From Hyphomicrobiaceae bacterium (GTDB lineage: Bacteria > Pseudomonadota > Alphaproteobacteria > Rhizobiales > Hyphomicrobiaceae): a DNA stretch of 8,054 nt. Below the pieces are notes generated by a model. The model was not told the origin of the DNA, made no database searches, and worked only from the letters and a program-made list of their open reading frames with translations. A program made the position numbers and the translations under genes. Shown piece by piece: positions 4,894 through 8,054 of this stretch. How positions within the stretch are numbered: position 1 is the first letter of the stretch; every line of letters starts with the position of its first letter. The stretch covers positions 1 to 8,054 of the forward strand of contig JAFMSC010000174.1 of the NCBI GenBank assembly GCA_017353825.1. Direction: 5' to 3'.

Positions 4894-5364
4894 TCAGTCC
4901 TTCACCTCCGGCAGGCCGCTCACGTCGTCGGCATCGAGGTCGAGCCTGATGCTCTGGCCACTTCTAATGAATTTGCCTTCGGGTATGGCGACAATGCGGC
5001 CACCGAAGCCGAGGAAACCTCCCGTGCGGATATGCAGGGCGACGATCTCGCCGCCCGGTCCGGTGGCCACCGAGCGCACTTCGCCCACACGGGTACCGTC
5101 GGCTGAAAATACGTTGAGGCCAACTAGTCTTTGGGGAGCAGCGGGGGCCTCCGACGGCGGAACCGCCGTCCCTTTCGAGGGCTCGGTGGCGGGCCCTGCA
5201 CCGGGCTCCGTCTTCGGCGGAGATGTAGGCGGTGGTGCCGGCGACGGCGTCGGCAGCGTTTGCTGCGCCAGCGCCCGCGGGGCGGTGGCTAACGGCATGC
5301 CTACCAACGCCGCTCCACCGAGGACCGCGATCACCCCAGCGATACGCGGGATCAGCAACTTCAT
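4894..5364 (-). CDS. Secreted PRC-barrel domain protein
   Basis: A 156-residue protein with three parts. Residues 1-33 are a Sec signal peptide (MKLLIPR, hydrophobic core, 'ALA-QQ' cleavage site). Residues 37-78 form a disordered linker rich in proline, serine, alanine and threonine. Residues 79-150 form a PRC-barrel: 'LVGLNVFSADGTRVGEVRSV' opens it and 'GGFLGFGGRIVAIPEGKF' is the typical glycine-rich turn and strand. PRC barrels occur in RimM, photosynthetic reaction-centre H subunits and many small alphaproteobacterial proteins, where they mediate protein contacts. The ligand of this exported form is unknown. The ATG at 5364 is preferred over the in-frame ATG at 5436 because GGAG lies 8 bases upstream and the signal peptide begins there. 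A near-consensus EcfG promoter lies upstream, suggesting stress induction. Confidence 0.85.
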   Translation of the reverse strand: MKLLIPRIAGVIAVLGGAALVGMPLATAPRALAQQTLPTPSPAPPPTSPPKTEPGAGPATEPSKGTAVPPSEAPAAPQRLVGLNVFSADGTRVGEVRSVATGPGGEIVALHIRTGGFLGFGGRIVAIPEGKFIRSGQSIRLDLDADDVSGLPEVKD

Positions 5365-5435
5365 GTGAAGCACTCCAGTCTTTACCTCGGCCGCCACGGC
5401 CGCCGAACTGGGTGTGGCCTCCTTCCCCGCATTCA

Positions 5436-5460
5436 AACAGGAGGGCGGCGAGCTTGTTCC
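5436..5460 (-). promoter_or_regulatory. Near-consensus sigma-EcfG promoter of the PRC-barrel gene
   Basis: On the minus strand GGAAC (5460-5456) is followed by 16 bases and then TGTT (5439-5436). This differs from the EcfG consensus GGAAC-N16/17-CGTT only at the first, weaker -10 base. A start site near 5428 would give a leader of about 65 bases. PRC-barrel proteins are frequent members of alphaproteobacterial stress regulons as I recall, which supports the call but does not prove it. Confidence 0.55.
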
Positions 5461-5512
5461 TCAAGCGTTCGTGCGCGCTGCGGCCGAACAGCGCGCCCTG
5501 CTGACGATGCGA

Positions 5513-5541
5513 GTGGGAAGCTTCCTAACCAAGGTGGGAAG
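5513..5541. repeat. Direct repeat GTGGGAAG with 21-bp period in the divergent promoter region
   Basis: GTGGGAAG occurs at 5513-5520 and again at 5534-5541, two helical turns apart. The first copy runs into the 10-bp palindrome GGAAGCTTCC (5516-5525). The pair ends about 10-15 bases before the likely -35 of the sahR-metF-metH promoter, a usual place for an activator. It may be chance, and it could equally serve the divergent PRC-barrel gene. Confidence 0.3.
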
Positions 5542-5551
5542 AATCCAACAT

Positions 5552-5580
5552 TTCACTTGACGCATAAAGATATCTTTATA
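5552..5580 (+). promoter_or_regulatory. Probable promoter of the sahR-metF-metH operon
   Basis: Two registers are possible. TTCACT (5552-5557) lies 17 bases before TTTATA (5575-5580). TTGACG (5557-5562) is the better -35 but has no good -10 at 17 bases. Either way the core promoter overlaps the 16-bp palindrome, and transcription would begin within a few bases of the ATG at 5591. The regulator mRNA would then have little or no leader. Only GGTGGG, 3 bases from the ATG, resembles a ribosome site. Confidence 0.5.
5564..5579. promoter_or_regulatory. Perfect 16-bp palindrome, probable SahR operator
   Basis: ATAAAGATATCTTTAT is self-complementary at all 16 positions and strongly A/T-rich in otherwise GC-rich DNA, so it is unlikely to be chance. 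It lies 11 bases before the start of the regulator gene, inside the core promoter, where a bound repressor would block RNA polymerase. SahR-family regulators are known to bind palindromes upstream of SAM-cycle genes and to be released by S-adenosylhomocysteine. I have not checked the exact consensus for this lineage. Confidence 0.75.
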
Positions 5581-5590
5581 TGGTGGGCGC

Positions 5591-6640
5591 ATGGACCACA
5601 AAGCATCGCTCGATCGCGCGCTGCTTGGGGCGCACAGCGCCGTCGGCGTGCTCAAGGCCGTGGCCGAACCCACGCGCTTGCGCCTCTTGGCCCTGCTGTC
5701 GTGCGGCGAGCGCAACGTCAAGGACCTCACCCGCATCCTCAACCAGAGCCAGCCGCGCATCAGCCGGCACCTCAAGCTGCTGACCGAGGCTGACCTCGTG
5801 GAGCGCGCGCCGGAGGGCAGCTGGGTCTATTTCCGGCTGGCCGAGGCGGGCGCCGGCCGCGAGGTCGCGCGATTGATCCTTGGGTTCCTCGACATGAATG
5901 ACCCGGTCATCGTGCGGGATCGGGAGCGCGCGCAGAGCGTTCAGGAAGAGCGACAGGTGGCAGCGCAATCCTATTTTCGCTCCCATGCCGCGGAGTGGGA
6001 CCGCATCCGCGCGCTGCACGTGGCGGAGGGCGAGGTCGAGGCCGCGGTGCTGGACGCGCTGGGGCCCGGCCCGTTCGAGCTCCTTGTGGATCTGGGCACC
6101 GGCACTGGCCGTATGCTTGAGCTATTCGCAGCGCGTTTCCGGCGCGGGCTGGGTCTCGACCTCAACCCTGCCATGCTGGCCTATGCGCGGGCCAAACTGG
6201 AGCGCGCTGGGATCATGCACGCCCAGGTGCGGCAGGCCAACCTCTACGATCTGCCGGTCGCCGACGGAACCGCGGACGCTCTCGTCATGCACCAGGTGTT
6301 GCATTTCCTGAGCGATCCGCAACGCGCCGTGCACGAGGCCGTGCGCGTGCTGGCGCCCGGCGGGCGCCTCTTGATCGTCGACTTCGCCCCGCACGAGCTG
6401 GAGTTCCTGCGCGAGGATTTCGCACATGAACGCCTGGGTTTTGCAGGCCCGCTGATTGCGCAGTGGTTCGCGGACTGCGGCGTGGACCTGATCGAGACGC
6501 GCGACCTGGCGCCCGGCGCCGCCAGCCCTAAGGGCAAACTCACCGTATCGCTGTGGCTGGCCGGCCGGTCCGGGGCCCAACGCAGAGACAACACCAACGC
6601 GCCCACGGGTGACCAACGCAAGCTGGAGAGGACCGCTTGA
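5591..6640 (+). CDS. sahR: SahR-type regulator: ArsR winged helix fused to a SAM-methyltransferase-like domain
   Basis: A 349-residue two-domain protein. Residues about 18-90 form an ArsR/SmtB winged helix ('AVAEPTRLRLLALL', recognition helix 'QSQPRISRHLKLLTEADLV' 52-70) with no ArsR/CadC metal-binding cysteine pair. Residues about 125-325 are a class I SAM-methyltransferase fold: motif I 'DLGTGTG' (167-173), acidic ribose ligand D190 in 'GLDLNPAML', then 'DALVMHQVLHFL' (229-240) and 'VLAPGGRLLIVDF' (253-265). This architecture matches SahR, a repressor of SAM-cycle genes in Proteobacteria whose methylase-like domain senses S-adenosylhomocysteine. Three facts support that role here: metF and metH follow directly, the stop overlaps the metF start, and a perfect palindrome covers the promoter. 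Repression of its own operon is therefore inferred. SAM-binding motifs are intact, so enzymatic activity cannot be excluded. The C-terminal 24 residues look disordered. Confidence 0.85.
   Translation: MDHKASLDRALLGAHSAVGVLKAVAEPTRLRLLALLSCGERNVKDLTRILNQSQPRISRHLKLLTEADLVERAPEGSWVYFRLAEAGAGREVARLILGFLDMNDPVIVRDRERAQSVQEERQVAAQSYFRSHAAEWDRIRALHVAEGEVEAAVLDALGPGPFELLVDLGTGTGRMLELFAARFRRGLGLDLNPAMLAYARAKLERAGIMHAQVRQANLYDLPVADGTADALVMHQVLHFLSDPQRAVHEAVRVLAPGGRLLIVDFAPHELEFLREDFAHERLGFAGPLIAQWFADCGVDLIETRDLAPGAASPKGKLTVSLWLAGRSGAQRRDNTNAPTGDQRKLERTA
6625..6632 (+). promoter_or_regulatory. Shine-Dalgarno that decides the metF start
   Basis: GGAGAGGA lies 7 bases before the ATG at 6640. A TTG codon at 6637 directly precedes this ATG in frame, but spacing and codon preference favour the ATG. 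The site is inside the end of the regulator gene, and TGATG couples the two genes. Confidence 0.65.
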
Positions 6641-7560
6641 TGGACAAGGCCCCCGCACGCCGGAGCCGCCTCTTGGGCGAGGGCGACATCAGCGTCTCGT
6701 TTGAGTTCTTCCCGCCCACCACGGGGAAGATGGAGGAGGCCCTGTGGGACGCGATCCGGCGGCTGGAGCCGCTTAGGCCGCGCTTCGTCTCCGTCACCTA
6801 CGGCGCCGGCGGCTCCACGCGCGAGCGCACGCACGCCACGGTCGCCCGATTGGCACGCAGCACCGAGCTGGTGCCGGCCGCGCATCTCACCTGCGTGGGG
6901 GCGACCTGCGCCGAGATCGACCGCGTGGCGCGCGGCTACGAGGCGGCCGGGGTGTATCGCGTCGTGGCCCTGCGCGGCGACCCGCCTGCCGGCGTCGGCG
7001 CGAAGTATGAGCCCCACCCGGGCGGCTATGCCAACGCGGCGGAGCTGGTGGCAGGCCTCAAGCGCATCGCCGACTTCGAGATCTCGGTGGCGGGGTATCC
7101 GGAGAAGCACCCGGACAGCCCAACGGTGGACGCCGACCTCGACAACCTGAAGACCAAGGTCGCCGCAGGTGCGGCGCGCGTCATCACCCAGTTCTTCTTC
7201 GACAACGCGCATTATCTGCGCTTCCTGGAGGCGGCGCGGGCGCGGGGCATCTGGGTGCCGATCGTGCCTGGCATCGTGCCGATCCACGACTTCAGGCGGG
7301 TTGCCGGCTTCGCGGCGCGCTGCGGAGCCAGCATGCCGGCGTGGCTTGCGCGCCGTTTCGACGGGCTCGACAACGACCGGGAAACGACGCACCTGGTGGC
7401 CGCTGCCGTCGCCGCTGAGCAGGTGATGGATCTCGTCGATGAGGGCATCCGCCAGTTCCACTTCTACACCCTCAACCGCGCCGACCTCGTCTATGCCATC
7501 TGCCACCTCTTGGGGCTCAGGCCGGAACCTGCCGCGCACAAGGAAGCTGTCAACGCATGA
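6640..7560 (+). CDS. metF: 5,10-methylenetetrahydrofolate reductase
   Basis: A cytoplasmic FAD enzyme of 306 residues that reduces 5,10-methylene-THF to 5-methyl-THF, the methyl donor for MetH. The barrel motifs occur in order: 'VSFEFFPPTT' (19-28) with catalytic-type E22, 'VSVTYGAGGSTRERTH' (50-65), 'HLTCVGA' (82-88), 'ALRGDPP' (110-116) with D114 matching the flavin-tuning Asp of E. coli MetF, 'ISVAGYPEKHPDSP' (148-161), 'VITQFFFDN' (181-189) with the folate-contacting Gln Q184, and 'VPIVPGIVPI' (206-215). It ends with 'FHFYTLNR' (273-280). Length is normal for the bacterial family (about 300). The ATG overlaps the upstream stop by one base and its own stop overlaps the metH start by four (ATGA), so the three genes should be translated from one mRNA. 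Confidence 0.96.
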   Translation: MDKAPARRSRLLGEGDISVSFEFFPPTTGKMEEALWDAIRRLEPLRPRFVSVTYGAGGSTRERTHATVARLARSTELVPAAHLTCVGATCAEIDRVARGYEAAGVYRVVALRGDPPAGVGAKYEPHPGGYANAAELVAGLKRIADFEISVAGYPEKHPDSPTVDADLDNLKTKVAAGAARVITQFFFDNAHYLRFLEAARARGIWVPIVPGIVPIHDFRRVAGFAARCGASMPAWLARRFDGLDNDRETTHLVAAAVAAEQVMDLVDEGIRQFHFYTLNRADLVYAICHLLGLRPEPAAHKEAVNA

Positions 7561-8054
7561 CCCGAGAAAACCGCATCGCCGCCCTCAAGCAGGCTGTGGC
7601 CCAACGCATCCTGATCATTGACGGCGCCATGGGCACGATGATCCAGCGCCGCAAGTTCGACGAGGCAGCCTTCCGCGGGGCGCGCTTCGCCGCACACGCC
7701 AGGTCGCTCAAGGGCAACAACGACCTTCTTGTGCTCACCCAGCCGGAGGCGATCGACGAGATCCATGCGGGGTACCTGGCGGCAGGCGCGGACATCATCT
7801 CCACCAACTCGTTCAACGCCCAACGCATCTCGCAGGCCGACTACGGCCTGGAGGGGCTGGCCTACGAGATCAATCTGGCCGCGGCGCGCCTGGCGCGGGC
7901 GGCTGCCGACGCGGCCGCGAAAGAGCTGACGGACCGGCCGCGCTGGGTGGCCGGCGCGCTGGGGCCTACCAACCGCACGGCGTCGATCTCGCCCGACGTG
8001 AACAACCCAGGCTTCCGCGGCGTGACGTTCGACGAGCTGGTGGAGGCCTACCGC
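7557..8054 (+). CDS. metH: Cobalamin-dependent methionine synthase, N-terminal part (cut by window edge)
   Basis: The first 166 residues of MetH, which transfers a methyl group from 5-methyl-THF via cobalamin to homocysteine. The full protein usually has about 1,200 residues in four modules; only part of the homocysteine-binding barrel is present here. It closely follows E. coli MetH: 'DGAMGTMIQ' (22-30), 'LKGNNDLLVLTQPEAI' (51-66), 'GADIISTNSFNAQ' (77-89), then 'GALGPTNRTASISPDVNNPG' (132-151) and 'FDELVEAYR' at the edge. The zinc-binding cysteines, folate, cobalamin and activation domains lie beyond the window, so completeness cannot be judged; some Rhizobiales encode split MetH. The start overlaps the metF stop (ATGA), giving translational coupling. 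No cobalamin riboswitch precedes it, as expected for an internal operon gene. Confidence 0.96.
   Translation, partial: MTRENRIAALKQAVAQRILIIDGAMGTMIQRRKFDEAAFRGARFAAHARSLKGNNDLLVLTQPEAIDEIHAGYLAAGADIISTNSFNAQRISQADYGLEGLAYEINLAAARLARAAADAAAKELTDRPRWVAGALGPTNRTASISPDVNNPGFRGVTFDELVEAYR

Noticed and set aside
5365..5436. N-terminal extension of the PRC-barrel protein to an ATG at 5436
   Set aside because: It would put 24 non-signal residues before a normal signal peptide, and its ATG overlaps the predicted EcfG -10 element.
6244..7539. A 431-codon open frame on the minus strand
   Set aside because: It lies opposite the end of the regulator gene and most of metF, both strongly supported by motifs. 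The translation is GC-driven and unrecognisable.

Overview
The window is GC-rich DNA with bacterial gene structure, most likely from an alphaproteobacterium of the Rhizobiales/Hyphomicrobiales type. Three things point that way: the MetF and MetH sequences, an ArsR-methyltransferase regulator directly upstream of metF-metH, and a textbook sigma-EcfG (general stress response) promoter in front of a KGG-repeat stress protein. The assignment is inferred from content; no phylogeny was run.

Layout. 1-156 is the C-terminal end of a probable MarR-type regulator (+). It converges on a small KGG-repeat stress protein (168-482, -), which has an EcfG promoter at 518-543. After a mostly featureless divergent gap comes an orphan periplasmic binding protein of the branched-chain amino acid/amide type (943-2208, +). 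A short convergent gap with inverted repeats leads to a MetE-core-like zinc methyltransferase (2393-3568, -) that appears to start at TTG. Its upstream region holds a 14-bp palindrome and a repeated 17-bp inverted-repeat element. An orphan MlaC-like periplasmic protein (4059-4703, -) and a secreted PRC-barrel protein (4894-5364, -) follow; the latter has a near-consensus EcfG promoter at 5436-5460.

The right end is a methionine/SAM-cycle operon on the + strand: a SahR-type regulator (ArsR winged helix fused to a SAM-methyltransferase-like domain, 5591-6640), metF (6640-7560) and the first 166 codons of metH (from 7557). The genes overlap by 1 and 4 bases, so they are probably co-transcribed and translationally coupled. 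A perfect 16-bp A/T-rich palindrome (5564-5579) lies in the promoter, 11 bases before the regulator's start codon, and is the obvious operator. The expected circuit is this: S-adenosylhomocysteine binds the methylase-like domain, repression is lifted, MetF makes 5-methyl-THF, and MetH uses it to remethylate homocysteine.

Two themes stand out: SAM-cycle control (SahR-metF-metH, plus a separate MetE-like enzyme lacking the same operator), and two genes that may share general-stress control by EcfG. No mobile element, CRISPR array, tRNA or rRNA was recognised. No wholly new system is evident; the most notable content is regulatory DNA.
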